A DNA stretch of 64,000 nucleotides, from NCBI GenBank assembly GCA_013036105.1, contig JAAXCX010000007.1:62001-126000 (forward strand). The letters run 5' to 3'. Source of the stretch: Vulcanimicrobiota bacterium. GTDB taxonomy: Bacteria; Vulcanimicrobiota; Vulcanimicrobiia; Vulcanimicrobiales; Vulcanimicrobiaceae. Shown in pieces: positions 17,233 to 25,835 of this stretch. Within the stretch, counting starts at the first letter, position 1, and every line of letters starts with the position of its first letter. A model generated the notes under the pieces. It did not search any database. It saw nothing but the letters and a program-made list of their open reading frames with translations, and had not been told where the DNA came from. The translations under genes and the position numbers were made by a program.

Positions 17233-18069
17233 CTAGGCGCGCGCGTCGGCGACGGCGCCCATCCGGAACGCTGCCACGAACGCTTTAAATACCGTCGGAT
17301 AATCCTCGCTCGTGAAACGCACCGTGCGCGGCGCCGTGCGCTCGAATTGCGGAATGAGCGCCACCCAATCGGCTTGTTCGATTCGCGCGAGATCGATTTC
17401 GAGCACGATCGGCGGCTCGGCTACAAACGGCTTCGCGTCTTTTATCGAGCGCATCGCTTGCGCGGCGCCGTCGCGAATGGCATCCTGCGCAGCTTGCGGC
17501 GAGAGTGAATCGACGGCGTAGTTGCCGATACTTTCCTTAACGACAACGCCCGTTATCCAGGGCATTTGCGCTTTCGCGGTTTCGATGGTCGCGCGATCGC
17601 CGGTGATCAGCAGAACCGGAACGCCGCAATGCCCGGCGAGCGCGGCGTTGAGCGTAGCTTCGCTGCAGCGCATGCCGTTGAGGCGCACGCCGTATACGAC
17701 CGACGGCGTGTAGGTGTGGCAAAGCGTCGCGTTGGGTTCGCCGATCGCGCCGTGGTAGCCGGTGAAGAAGACGCCGTCGAATTCGCCGTTCAGGCCTTCG
17801 TTCATCGAAAAAGGTTTGCGGTTGCCGAAGATGACGCGTGCGGTTTCCGGCAGTTCGTCGAGCAGCAAATTGCGCATCGGACCGTGCGAATCGTTGATCG
17901 TGAAATCGCGCGCGCCGCCTTTGCGCGCGCCTTCGATCGCAGCGCAGACTTCGGCGGTCATGATCTTTTGGTAGATAAAGTAGTCGGGCGTATAATTTCG
18001 CGCGTCGACTTGATCCCACGAACAGACGCCGGCTGTACCTTCCATGTCGGCGGAAATGTAGATTCTCAT
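17233..18069 (-). CDS. dppA: D-aminopeptidase, M55 family (DppA-like), copy 2
   Basis: 278 residues. The N-terminus MRIYISADMEGTAGVCSWDQV holds the zinc-binding Asp and Glu of the M55 family. NDSHGPMRN near residue 60 and FTGYHG and LCHTYTPS near 105-118 supply further ligands. These decameric enzymes release D-amino acids from peptides such as D-Ala-D-Ala. It is downstream of, and overlaps by 4 nt, a paralogue, so both copies are made from one transcript. In other bacteria DppA is coupled to dipeptide transport; two orphan peptide-binding proteins lie 6 kb away. Confidence 0.92.
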   Translation of the reverse strand: MRIYISADMEGTAGVCSWDQVDARNYTPDYFIYQKIMTAEVCAAIEGARKGGARDFTINDSHGPMRNLLLDELPETARVIFGNRKPFSMNEGLNGEFDGVFFTGYHGAIGEPNATLCHTYTPSVVYGVRLNGMRCSEATLNAALAGHCGVPVLLITGDRATIETAKAQMPWITGVVVKESIGNYAVDSLSPQAAQDAIRDGAAQAMRSIKDAKPFVAEPPIVLEIDLARIEQADWVALIPQFERTAPRTVRFTSEDYPTVFKAFVAAFRMGAVADARA

Positions 18070-18899
18070 GCGCGCACGTTGGCCGCGCCGCCCAGGCGGA
18101 ATGCCGCGGTGAAAGCTCGGAATATGTCCGGGTAGTTATCACCTTGGAACCGCACGGTGCGCCCGTTTACGCGTTGGTAGCCGGGCATGAGTTCGATGAA
18201 ATCAGCCTGTTCTGCGTGCGTAACATCGATTTCGAGCGTCAGCGGCGGCTCGAACGTAAACGGTTTGGCCTTGGAAGCGCCTTTTACGGCGTGCGCCGCT
18301 GCGTCACGGATCGCGGCGCATGCTGCTTGCGGCGTCATCGAATCGGCGGCGTAATGGCCGATGCCTTCCTTGACAATCACGCCGGTCACCCACGGCATGT
18401 ATGCGTTCACATGTTCCACCACGACGCGATCGCCGGTAACGAGCAGCAGCGGTATGCCGTAATGCCCAGCCATGGCTGCATTAAGCAGCGCTTCGCTGCA
18501 TTCGGTTCCGTTGACGCGGACGTTGTAGATCGTCTCGCCGGTATAGGTGTGCGCGAGGACGCCGTCGCGATCGCCAATCTTGGCGTGGTAACCGGTGAAC
18601 ATGGCGCCGCCAAAGCCGTCTCCCAGGCCTTGCGTCATCGAAAGCGGCTTGCGGCCGCCCGAAATCAAGCGGACGTCGGAAGGCAGTTCGTCCCAGAGAA
18701 CATTACGCATGTCCCAGTGGGAGTCGTTCACGACGATGTCAGATGCGCCGCCCTTGCGCGCGCCCTCGATCGCGGCGCGCACTTCGCGCGACATGTAGCG
18801 GCGGTAGATCGGGTACTCGTGCGTGTTGGATGGGTCGCATTGCATCCAACTGCAGACTCCCGCCGTGCCTTCCATGTCGCACGAGATGTAAATCCGCAC
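18066..18899 (-). CDS. dppA: D-aminopeptidase, M55 family (DppA-like), copy 1
   Basis: 277 residues, with the same M55 motifs as its neighbour (MRIYISCDMEGTAGVCSWMQ, NDSHWDMRN, FTGYHAKIG, LAHTYTGE). The first-shell residues are unchanged, so both copies are probably active but with different specificity pockets (for example TPDYFIYQ versus HEYPIYRR after the first strand). The gene begins at the last base of the upstream TPR protein gene. The tandem duplication is old, judging by the divergence. Confidence 0.92.
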   Translation of the reverse strand: MRIYISCDMEGTAGVCSWMQCDPSNTHEYPIYRRYMSREVRAAIEGARKGGASDIVVNDSHWDMRNVLWDELPSDVRLISGGRKPLSMTQGLGDGFGGAMFTGYHAKIGDRDGVLAHTYTGETIYNVRVNGTECSEALLNAAMAGHYGIPLLLVTGDRVVVEHVNAYMPWVTGVIVKEGIGHYAADSMTPQAACAAIRDAAAHAVKGASKAKPFTFEPPLTLEIDVTHAEQADFIELMPGYQRVNGRTVRFQGDNYPDIFRAFTAAFRLGGAANVRA

Positions 18900-19336
18900 T
18901 ACTGCGCGTCTTTCAGTCCGGCGCGCGCCTCGCTCAAGCCCTCGCGAGCGGCGACGTTATGCGGATTGGCCGCCAGCGCGCGAACGTAATACGGAATCGC
19001 ATCGCTATATTTCTCCGCCGCGAGGTAAAGATCGCCCAATTGCGTGAGGGCGACGTCGTCTTTGGGTGAACGCGCGATCCGGGCGCGTAACTCTTGCAGC
19101 TGCACCCGCACGGTTGCGGGCGGTCCGCCCTGAACGTTGACCGAAGGCGGCCCGGCGGTTTCGTTTGCAGCGGGGGCCTGCGCGGCGACTCCGGTGCCGG
19201 TTCCAAAAACGGATCCGCCGGTAGCGAAGCCCTGCTTGAGCAGCCACCCGACGGCTCCTAAGAAAAGCACGCCGATAACGATGACGATGGGAAGATAGAT
19301 GCGCGGCGGCAGTCCGCGCTTGGGAGCGGCGATCAC
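18899..19336 (-). CDS. Membrane-anchored TPR protein
   Basis: About 145 residues: a basic N-terminus (APKRGLPPR), one hydrophobic helix (YLPIVIVIGVLFLGAVGWLL), a Gly/Ala/Pro linker and one to two TPR units at the end (LTQLGDLYLAAEKYSDAIPYYVRALAANPHN). It resembles the small TPR proteins found in cytochrome biogenesis or envelope complexes; no partner is certain. The start is probably GTG 19336 or TTG 19339, because the longer frame to 19396 would overlap the divergent SprT gene. It heads a three-gene operon with the two M55 aminopeptidases. Confidence 0.75.
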   Translation of the reverse strand: MIAAPKRGLPPRIYLPIVIVIGVLFLGAVGWLLKQGFATGGSVFGTGTGVAAQAPAANETAGPPSVNVQGGPPATVRVQLQELRARIARSPKDDVALTQLGDLYLAAEKYSDAIPYYVRALAANPHNVAAREGLSEARAGLKDAQ

Positions 19337-19372
19337 CAAGAAACGGTTGGACGAACGGCGAACAAACTCTTC

Positions 19373-19915
19373 GTGCCGACGGAAACCGAGCTCCAACTAC
19401 TCTTCGCCGAATTAAACAATTATTATTTCAACGGTGAAACGCCCGTCTGCCGTATCCGTTACAACTCGCGCTTTTCGAATTCCGCCGGGCGGATTACCTA
19501 TAGCACGCGGCCGGTGCTGATCGAACTTTCGGTCAAACATTTCCGCGAACACCCCGAAGCGCTGCGCGAAACGCTGCTGCACGAGATGATCCACGCCTGG
19601 CTTTACGACCGCGCCGGCGACACCGGGCACGGCCCGGAGTTTCGAAAGAAGATGGCCGAGTGCGGGTTGACGTCGATCTATCACGATCTCGGCAACATGA
19701 AGCCGTTCAACGAATCGGCCAAGCGTTACATTTTACGCTGCGAGCAGTGCGCGCTTGAGATTCTACGCCGGCGCTTGCCGCGCGCGGCCATGAGTTGCGG
19801 CCGCTGCAGCAAGCAGGGCTACGATCCGCGATTCCCGCTCACGCTGCTCGAAGTCACCGAGACCCGCGAGTTAGGTATGACTGTTCCGCGCGCCGCTTTT
19901 AAATCGCAGCGTTAG
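19373..19915 (+). CDS. SprT-like zinc metalloprotease
   Basis: 180 residues from GTG 19373. The metal site HEMIHAW lies near residue 66, followed by the downstream ligand in GHGPEF, and at the C-terminus a zinc ribbon with CEQC and CGRC (about residues 120-142). This is the layout of SprT/Spartan-type proteases, which in eukaryotes cut DNA-protein crosslinks; the bacterial role is poorly known. Its stop overlaps by 4 nt, convergently, the end of the next exported protein gene. Confidence 0.88.
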   Translation: MPTETELQLLFAELNNYYFNGETPVCRIRYNSRFSNSAGRITYSTRPVLIELSVKHFREHPEALRETLLHEMIHAWLYDRAGDTGHGPEFRKKMAECGLTSIYHDLGNMKPFNESAKRYILRCEQCALEILRRRLPRAAMSCGRCSKQGYDPRFPLTLLEVTETRELGMTVPRAAFKSQR

Positions 19916-20304
19916 AAATCGTAGCCGGGCCGGGCGCCGGCGATATATGAAAAAGAACATTGGTAGGTGCTCCACCGGGCCGCCGATAGCTTCATGGAAA
20001 GATCAATCGTCTGGTTCGGGTCCACGGTGCCTTGCAAACTGCAACCGCCTTGGGATCCGACGGCGCTTGCGGAGACTGTCGTAACTCCGGGGGTCACGCC
20101 GAAAAAGTAAAACCGGCCATTGCGATCGGTCATCGTCCAGCCAATGCCAGAGGGATTGCTCCACGCCACCCGCGCGTTTGCGATAGGTCTCCCGGTCGAG
20201 TACGACTTAACAACTCCGCGTACGATTCCGGTATTGCCGTCGGCCAGGGCCGCTGCTTGTGTCAAACTCGCCGCTAGGACGAACGCAACGAATGCATTTT
20301 TCAT
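19912..20304 (-). CDS. Exported protein with carboxypeptidase-regulatory-like domain
   Basis: 130 residues. ATG 20304 gives a signal peptide (MKNAFVAFVLAASLTQAAALA) and has AAAGG just upstream; an in-frame GTG lies at 20340. The mature protein is one transthyretin-like/CarboxypepD_reg domain (GIVRGVVKSYSTGRPIANARV...TMTDRNGRFYFFGVTPG), usually a beta-sandwich in periplasmic or surface proteins. Two Cys near residues 90 and 119 could form a disulfide. Function unknown. Confidence 0.82.
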   Translation of the reverse strand: MKNAFVAFVLAASLTQAAALADGNTGIVRGVVKSYSTGRPIANARVAWSNPSGIGWTMTDRNGRFYFFGVTPGVTTVSASAVGSQGGCSLQGTVDPNQTIDLSMKLSAARWSTYQCSFSYIAGARPGYDF

Positions 20305-20418
20305 ACCTTTAAAATGAATGGTGGCGAAGTTTCGTGACAATTTCCTAACGCCGGCCCTAGCGACAGTTGCGCTATGGCATGTTAGAGTATTTGCGAGGAA
20401 AGGCGTAACGCATAATCT

Positions 20419-20643
20419 ATGGAAATTCTAGTTGCCCGGCTCGAAGCAACCGCCGAACAGATTAGCGGCTGCCTTGACTCCATCGAATCGTGCCTTGCCC
20501 GGATCGAAAGCAAAATCGGATGCGCGCCCGGTTCGATGGTGGTGCGCATGGATGAGGCCTTTTCAGCCATCGACCGAAAAGCTTCGTGGGTTATCGGGCT
20601 ATTAGTCGCCGGAATTTTGTTGCGGCTTATGCTGCAATATTGA
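20419..20643 (+). CDS. Small coiled-coil protein with C-terminal membrane helix (copy 1)
   Basis: 74 residues: a heptad-like amphipathic N-terminal half (LVARLEATAEQISGCLDSIESCLARIES), then a single hydrophobic helix at the C-terminus (ASWVIGLLVAGILLRLML). The layout resembles XhlA-type or other tail-anchored small proteins. A similar protein is encoded 58 nt downstream. The ribosome binding site is weak. Function unknown. Confidence 0.6.
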   Translation: MEILVARLEATAEQISGCLDSIESCLARIESKIGCAPGSMVVRMDEAFSAIDRKASWVIGLLVAGILLRLMLQY

Positions 20644-20701
20644 GTCTGCGGGCCTAGCGAGGAGTCCTACAGCGCGTGATAGACTAGGGGGAGGGCAGAC
20701 T

Positions 20702-20920
20702 TTGAGCGCGCAACTGTGGGAAGTCAGAATGGCACATTTGGAAGGAGCATACGAGCAGGTCAGCCAGCGGCTAAACGGCATCGACCAACGCCTTCTCGGA
20801 ATAGAGCAACGGATAGACGCCTTGCGAAGCAGCGTGGACCAGAAGTTCCTATGGTTGATTGGCCTTGTGCTCGTTTCCATTTTGTTGCCGCTCGTCCAAC
20901 GCTTCGTTCCGCACGGCTAG
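20702..20920 (+). CDS. Small coiled-coil protein with C-terminal membrane helix (copy 2)
   Basis: 72 residues from TTG 20702, with GGGGGAGGG about 10 bases upstream; ATG 20729 is an alternative. The heptad-rich part (LEGAYEQVSQRLNGIDQRLLGIEQRI) is followed by FLWLIGLVLVSILLPLV. Same plan and length as the 20419 product, so a tandem pair. The two could form a hetero-oligomer in the inner membrane, which is speculative. It lies just before fumC. Confidence 0.65.
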   Translation: MSAQLWEVRMAHLEGAYEQVSQRLNGIDQRLLGIEQRIDALRSSVDQKFLWLIGLVLVSILLPLVQRFVPHG

Positions 20921-20977
20921 AGGCGGCTCCGACCTTTATAGAGGCAGAACGGCAGCCCTAAGCGAGAAGATAGGGGC

Positions 20978-22378
20978 GTGAAGACACGCACCGAGTCCGA
21001 CTCCATGGGCCAGATCCAGGTCCCCAGCGACAAATATTACGGCGCCCAGTCTGCCCGCTCGCTCGTCCATTTCGATATCGGCGACGGCGAAACGCCGCGC
21101 GACGTCATGCCGCGTCAGGTCATCCGTGCGATGGCGACGCTCAAGAAAGCGGCCGCATTCGTCAACCGCGATCTCGGCAAACTCGCCGATGACAAGGCGA
21201 AGCTTATCATTGCCGCGGCCGACGAAGTTATCGCAGGCAAGCTCGAGGGGCATTTTCCGCTGCGCGTTTGGCAAACCGGATCGGGCACGCAGACCAACAT
21301 GAACGTCAACGAGGTGATATCCAATCGCGCGATCGAGATCGCCGGCGGCGAGATGGGCAGCAAAAAGCCCGTTCATCCCAACGACGACGTCAATATGTCG
21401 CAATCGTCGAACGACACGTTTCCGACCGCTATGCATATGGCCGCCGCCGAAGCAATGTCCGATATGCTGCCCGCCGTCAAGAAATTACGCGACTCGCTCG
21501 GGGTTAAGTCCAAAGAGTGGATGGGGATCGTCAAAGTCGGACGCACGCATCTGCAGGACGCGACGCCGATCACGCTCGGCCAAGAATTCTCCGGCTACGT
21601 GACGCAGCTCGATCGCGCGATGGCCGCGTGCAAAGCGGCGCTCGACCCGCTCTACGATTTAGCGATCGGCGGTACGGCCGTCGGGACGGGCCTGAACGCG
21701 CATCCCGAATTCGGCGAACGCGTGGCCAAGAAGCTGGCAGAACTCACCGGACTGCCCTTCCGGTCGCACCCCAATAAATTCACCGCATTGGCTTCACACG
21801 ACGATTTCGTCTTTGCATCGGGCGCGCTCAAAACGCTGGGCGCAGCTTTAATGAAGATCGCCAACGACATTCGCTGGCTGGCGTCGGGGCCGCGCGCGGG
21901 TATCGGCGAGCTCACGCTTCCCGAGAACGAGCCCGGCTCTTCGATCATGCCGGGGAAGGTTAATCCCACGCAGTCCGAGGCGATGACGATGGTCGTCGCG
22001 CAGGTCTATGGCAACGACCTTGCGATCAGCTTCGGCGCTTCTCAGGGTAACTTCGAACTCAACGTCTTCAATCCGGTGATGATCTACAACTTCTTGCACT
22101 CATGCCGACTGTTGCGTGATACGTGCACGATGTTCCGCGAGCACGCCGTAGAAGGTTTGGCCGCCAACGAAGAGACGATTGCCAAATATCTCCAGGAATC
22201 GCTGATGACCGTTACGGCGCTGGCGCCGAGAATCGGCTACGACAAGGCGGCGGAGATCGCCAAGCACGCGCACCATAAAAAGACGACGCTCAAGGAAGCG
22301 GCGGTCAGTCTAGGGCACGTGAGCGCGGAGGATTTCGACAAATACGTCGTCCCGCACGAGATGACGAAACCGAAATAA
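20978..22378 (+). CDS. fumC: Class II fumarate hydratase
   Basis: 466 residues, the normal family length. The signature [13 protein letters not shown] is near residue 323, and [13 protein letters not shown] near 98 and [11 protein letters not shown] near 140 are the other active-site regions. It interconverts fumarate and malate in the TCA cycle, in the cytoplasm, as a homotetramer without an iron-sulfur cluster. The start is GTG 20978. It stands alone, after the two small membrane-protein genes. Confidence 0.95.
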   Translation: MKTRTESDSMGQIQVPSDKYYGAQSARSLVHFDIGDGETPRDVMPRQVIRAMATLKKAAAFVNRDLGKLADDKAKLIIAAADEVIAGKLEGHFPLRVWQTGSGTQTNMNVNEVISNRAIEIAGGEMGSKKPVHPNDDVNMSQSSNDTFPTAMHMAAAEAMSDMLPAVKKLRDSLGVKSKEWMGIVKVGRTHLQDATPITLGQEFSGYVTQLDRAMAACKAALDPLYDLAIGGTAVGTGLNAHPEFGERVAKKLAELTGLPFRSHPNKFTALASHDDFVFASGALKTLGAALMKIANDIRWLASGPRAGIGELTLPENEPGSSIMPGKVNPTQSEAMTMVVAQVYGNDLAISFGASQGNFELNVFNPVMIYNFLHSCRLLRDTCTMFREHAVEGLAANEETIAKYLQESLMTVTALAPRIGYDKAAEIAKHAHHKKTTLKEAAVSLGHVSAEDFDKYVVPHEMTKPK

Positions 22379-22455
22379 ACCGCGTTCGCTCATGCCGTCC
22401 TCGCGTTGAACATGGTTAATCGCTTGGCCGGCACGAACCGAACGCTTACTATTGC

Positions 22456-22623
22456 TTAATTGTTGCTGATTAAGACGATCTTGCAGGCGTCGCGCGTGGT
22501 CTGCCAGTCGTGTTCGTTGTAGCCGCCGGCGGCGAGCTGCTCGCGGCTGTGTAAATCCTGCGCCCACTCCCGATAGTACGAGCCCTCGGCCTCAAGGGCG
22601 ACGACCTCGCGTTCCGGTTCCAT
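22456..22623 (-). CDS. Small acidic protein, unknown
   Basis: 55 residues from ATG 22623. It is acidic and hydrophilic (EREVVALEAEGSYYREWAQDLHSREQ), with natural-looking composition and no membrane segment. The ribosome binding site is poor. It lies between fumC and a dispersed palindromic repeat. No family is recognised. Confidence 0.45.
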   Translation of the reverse strand: MEPEREVVALEAEGSYYREWAQDLHSREQLAAGGYNEHDWQTTRDACKIVLISNN

Positions 22624-22668
22624 AGATGGTGAATCGGCAGTTTTTGAGGCGATCTTAACGCGGCCCTC

Positions 22669-22714
22669 GTCCTTCGACGACGGGTTCGTATTGCGAACCC
22701 TACTCAGGATGACA
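22669..22714. repeat. Dispersed palindromic repeat, copy 2
   Basis: GTCCTTCGAC at the left and CTCAGGATGACA at the right flank a perfect 7-bp hairpin (22682-22688 with 22694-22700, loop of 5). The same flanks occur at about 4274, 31747 and 62794 around different inner sequence. It lies 16 bp from the end of hpnI. Confidence 0.75.
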
Positions 22715-22730
22715 AAACTGAAGCGTCCGC

Positions 22731-23879
22731 TCAGCGTGCGTCCGACAACTTGCCGCCCTGTTCGATTTCGAAATGCCGGTCGCGCCAGGTGACATCTTTT
22801 GCGAAGAAGGCCCCGAGCCAAGTCGCAAACGCAAATGTGTCCGCGACCGCAATAAGCCACGGCGACAACTCTATCTCGGGCGCGAAGGTTTTCCGCGCCT
22901 CTTCGTGCACCATGACGCGCAGCGCGACAGCAGCCGCCAGTATTGTTCCGGCGACCGGCGTGCGGGAAAGAAGCGCTGAAATAGTAGCCAGTGGCAAGGT
23001 GTAGGTGATAATCGAACCCGCAAATCCTCGTGGACGTTCGGCGAGTACGGTGCGCTGCCAACGCACGTGATGCAGCCAGAGCGCGCTCAGATCGGCGTCC
23101 GCCACGGTCATCCGCACGACATACGGGCAGAGCGCAACCCTGAACCCTGAGTCGGAAACGAGCTTGCCGAGCATGAAGTCATCGCCTATGTGCGCCCCCA
23201 GCGCCGCGAAGCCGCCGATTGCGTCGAGAACGTCCCGTCGCACGGCCATCGTTGCGCCGAAACAGTACGTAAGCGGCTCGATGATGTCTGCAACGAGCAC
23301 CGACGGCATGAAATGTTCGTTCACGACCGCCGCACCGAGCTCGGTAACGGTTCCAGCTGCGGGAACACCGGCATATAAGCAGGTAGCGGCCCCTACCTTC
23401 GGATCCGAAAATACCCCGGCAATCGCGCTGAGGTAATCCGCGCCTACGTGAATATCGCTGTCTACGACGACGATTATGCCGTGTTTGGCCTGGCCGATCA
23501 TCCCTTGCAGATTTTCGACTTTCGGATTCACGCAATGCGGCGCGGAGCCGCCCGCAACAACGCAGAGGTCGGCCTCCGGAAAATCACGCACCAACCGGCG
23601 CGCGACCTCGAGCGCCGGATCGCGCTCGTCGCGTGACCCGAAGATTACCTGATAGCGCGGATATGATTGCCGGCAGAAAGAGCGCAGGTTTTCATACAAC
23701 TGCGGCTCGTCGCCGTGCAACGGTTTCAGGACGGTGACCGGCGGTTGTGCTTGCACGGCTCGCGCGGGGCGATTGCGAAAGCGGCGCATTCCCGCGATCT
23801 CGGCGGCCGAATACGCGAGCCCGGCTGCCGTGAGCGCATAGCCGGCCAGCGAAAGAACGTTGCGCAATTTAAGCGCCAC
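22731..23879 (-). CDS. hpnI: Hopanoid head-group glycosyltransferase HpnI (GT2)
   Basis: 382 residues. An N-terminal membrane helix, then a GT2 domain with VTVLKPLHGDEPQLYENL, DSDIHV near residue 140 (metal-binding Asp pair), GDDFMLG near 232 and the HHVRWQRT motif near 273, which is the ceramide-glucosyltransferase-like arrangement. Two to three C-terminal helices follow. HpnI is thought to attach N-acetylglucosamine to bacteriohopanetetrol at the cytoplasmic membrane. The gene overlaps by 11 nt with hpnK, the next enzyme of that branch, and is divergent from the squalene/hopene genes. Confidence 0.88.
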   Translation of the reverse strand: MALKLRNVLSLAGYALTAAGLAYSAAEIAGMRRFRNRPARAVQAQPPVTVLKPLHGDEPQLYENLRSFCRQSYPRYQVIFGSRDERDPALEVARRLVRDFPEADLCVVAGGSAPHCVNPKVENLQGMIGQAKHGIIVVVDSDIHVGADYLSAIAGVFSDPKVGAATCLYAGVPAAGTVTELGAAVVNEHFMPSVLVADIIEPLTYCFGATMAVRRDVLDAIGGFAALGAHIGDDFMLGKLVSDSGFRVALCPYVVRMTVADADLSALWLHHVRWQRTVLAERPRGFAGSIITYTLPLATISALLSRTPVAGTILAAAVALRVMVHEEARKTFAPEIELSPWLIAVADTFAFATWLGAFFAKDVTWRDRHFEIEQGGKLSDAR

Positions 23880-24747
23880 GGTGAGCCAACTCCGAAAAAG
23901 TGACGGGCCGGATATCTGATTCGTGCAAACGCGCGATCACGCGCGCGTCGGTCAGCGCCGCAAATTCACCGGTATAATCGGCATCGGGCGGATCCGCCGA
24001 ATCGAACTGCGCCGTCGCCGGATGTGAATAAATCTCCGAAACTCCCGGAGGAAGTGCGGCAATGTACTCTTCCACCGCTGCCGCATTCATGCGGCCGCTG
24101 TCGATCATGCCGAACACGTAATCGTTGGCAGCGAAGCCACCCGCGCGGATGCGCCGTTTCATCAGTGCCATCCACGGCGCCAAAGAAGCGCTTTGCATCA
24201 AACGCCCGCGGAATTGCGTTCGCGTTGCGCGCCAGGCCGGCCCGAACGGTTCGTAGGGAACGCGAATAGCGCGTAATCCGAAATCGCGCCCCACTTTCAT
24301 CATGAGCGAGAGAACTGTGGGATGCACGTGCATGTGGTTCTGCGCGTTTGCATGATCGAGCGCTAGGCCGGTCACAGAAAACAGCCGGAACTGTTCGCGG
24401 ATCTCGGCCTCGAGTTGGGCGCGGATGCCGGGCTTGAAAAAATACCGCACGCCGGCAGCGAAAAGATCGCTCGAAAAACGTCCGTCAGCGCCAACCAGAT
24501 CGGGAACGCGCGACGGCGGGAGTGCAGGCCGCCCGTTGACGAGCACGACGTGTAAGCCGACGCGCAGATTGGGCAGGCGGCGAGCACGCTCAACCGCGTC
24601 GGCGGTCTGCGGAGCCGCGGCCATGAGGCTGGCCGTCGAAAGAATGCCGCGCACGTGCGCCTGTTCGACCGCTTCATTCACAGGAATGGCTAACCCAAAA
24701 TCGTCCGCGGTCACAATCAGGCGGCGCACCGCCGCTTCATTCACCAA
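23869..24747 (-). CDS. hpnK: Hopanoid-associated deacetylase HpnK (YdjC/ChbG family)
   Basis: 292 residues. VTADDFGL near the start holds the metal-binding Asp pair. GLHVVL near residue 63 and the His cluster NHMHVHP near 136 complete the YdjC deacetylase site, and EIYSHPA comes later. HpnK removes the acetyl group from the glucosaminyl hopanoid made by HpnI. Start candidates are TTG 24747, GTG 24744 and GTG 24729; the last begins directly with MRRLIVTADDFG and is the best fit. It is divergent from fni with only 35-53 nt between, so the two promoters must overlap. Confidence 0.88.
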   Translation of the reverse strand: MVNEAAVRRLIVTADDFGLAIPVNEAVEQAHVRGILSTASLMAAAPQTADAVERARRLPNLRVGLHVVLVNGRPALPPSRVPDLVGADGRFSSDLFAAGVRYFFKPGIRAQLEAEIREQFRLFSVTGLALDHANAQNHMHVHPTVLSLMMKVGRDFGLRAIRVPYEPFGPAWRATRTQFRGRLMQSASLAPWMALMKRRIRAGGFAANDYVFGMIDSGRMNAAAVEEYIAALPPGVSEIYSHPATAQFDSADPPDADYTGEFAALTDARVIARLHESDIRPVTFSELAHRGA

Positions 24748-24782
24748 GGAACTCTCGCGACCATCGAAGGAAGGCTGAATCG

Positions 24783-25835
24783 ATGGCGGAGACGGTGGCC
24801 GATGGTACGGTCGCGCGCAAAGCGGATCACGTGCGCATCAATCTCGAGCAAGACGTTGCGGGGAAAGGCCCCGGCAGCGGCTTCGACGAGTATCGTTTCG
24901 TCAATCGCGCTCTTCCGGGAATCGATCTCGACGACGTAGATACCTCCGCGGAACTTTTCGGCCGAAAACTCGCTGCACCGTTTCTCATATCATGCATGAC
25001 CGGCGGCACGCAGGAAGCGCGGGATATCAATCAGACGTTAGCAGCGGTCGCGCAGGAACACCGCTTTGCGATGGGTTTGGGATCGGCTCGCGCGCTGCTG
25101 GAAGATCCCGCGCTGCTCGACACCTTCGCCGTTCGCGCCCAGGCGCCCGATGTTTTGCTGTTTGCCAATCTCGGCGCCGTGCAACTCAACAAGGGCTATG
25201 GCGCCGACGATTGCCGCAGGCTTCTGGACATGCTTCAGGCGGATGCATTGGTGCTCCATCTCAACGCGATCCAAGAAGCGGTGCAGCCCGCGGGCGACAC
25301 GAGTTTTCGCGGACTGCTTAGCAAGATTGAAACGCTCTGCAAACGGCTGAGCGCTCCGGTCATCGTGAAAGAAGTGGGTTGGGGTATCGCTGCCGATACG
25401 GCGCGCGATCTTTTCGACGCAGGTGTGGCCGCGGTGGATCTCGCCGGGGCGGGCGGAACGTCCTGGAGCGAAGTGGAGAAGCACCGCATCGAGGAGCCGT
25501 GGCGCGCGCGCGTCGCCGGATCGTTCGCGGAGTGGGGAATTCCGACCGCCGAATGTTTGCGCGCAGCTCGGGCTGCGGAACCGGACGGCGTGCTGATCGC
25601 AAGCGGCGGCATTCGCAACGGCATCGACGCCGTGAAGGCGATCGCGCTGGGCGCCGACGCGGTTGGAATCGCCGGACCGTTTTTGCGCGCAGCGGCACGC
25701 GGTTCGGAAGCGGCAAACGATCTGGCGCGCGAATTGCGCGAAGTTTTACGCATCGCCATGTTCGCGCTGGGCGAGCGCACGATCGCGGACTTGCGCGAGA
25801 CTAAGCGCCTATTGAGGGCCGGCCAGCGTCCGTGA
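24783..25835 (+). CDS. fni: Type 2 isopentenyl-diphosphate delta-isomerase (FMN)
   Basis: 350 residues. The N-terminal KADHVRI and FDEYRFVNRALPGIDLDDVD, the FMN-binding SCMTGGTQEARDIN and GLGSARALLED, and the C-terminal phosphate-binding IASGGIRNGIDAVKAIALGADAVGIAGP are those of IDI-2. It converts IPP to DMAPP with reduced FMN, feeding farnesyl diphosphate to the squalene genes that follow. AAGGAAGG precedes ATG 24783. First gene of the hopanoid operon; its TGA overlaps the GTG of hpnC. Confidence 0.93.
   Translation: MAETVADGTVARKADHVRINLEQDVAGKGPGSGFDEYRFVNRALPGIDLDDVDTSAELFGRKLAAPFLISCMTGGTQEARDINQTLAAVAQEHRFAMGLGSARALLEDPALLDTFAVRAQAPDVLLFANLGAVQLNKGYGADDCRRLLDMLQADALVLHLNAIQEAVQPAGDTSFRGLLSKIETLCKRLSAPVIVKEVGWGIAADTARDLFDAGVAAVDLAGAGGTSWSEVEKHRIEEPWRARVAGSFAEWGIPTAECLRAARAAEPDGVLIASGGIRNGIDAVKAIALGADAVGIAGPFLRAAARGSEAANDLARELREVLRIAMFALGERTIADLRETKRLLRAGQRP

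Noticed and set aside
22456-23061. 201-residue frame covering the small acidic protein and part of hpnI
   Set aside because: Only the last 55 residues look natural; the rest is antisense-phase shadow of hpnI and a palindromic repeat.
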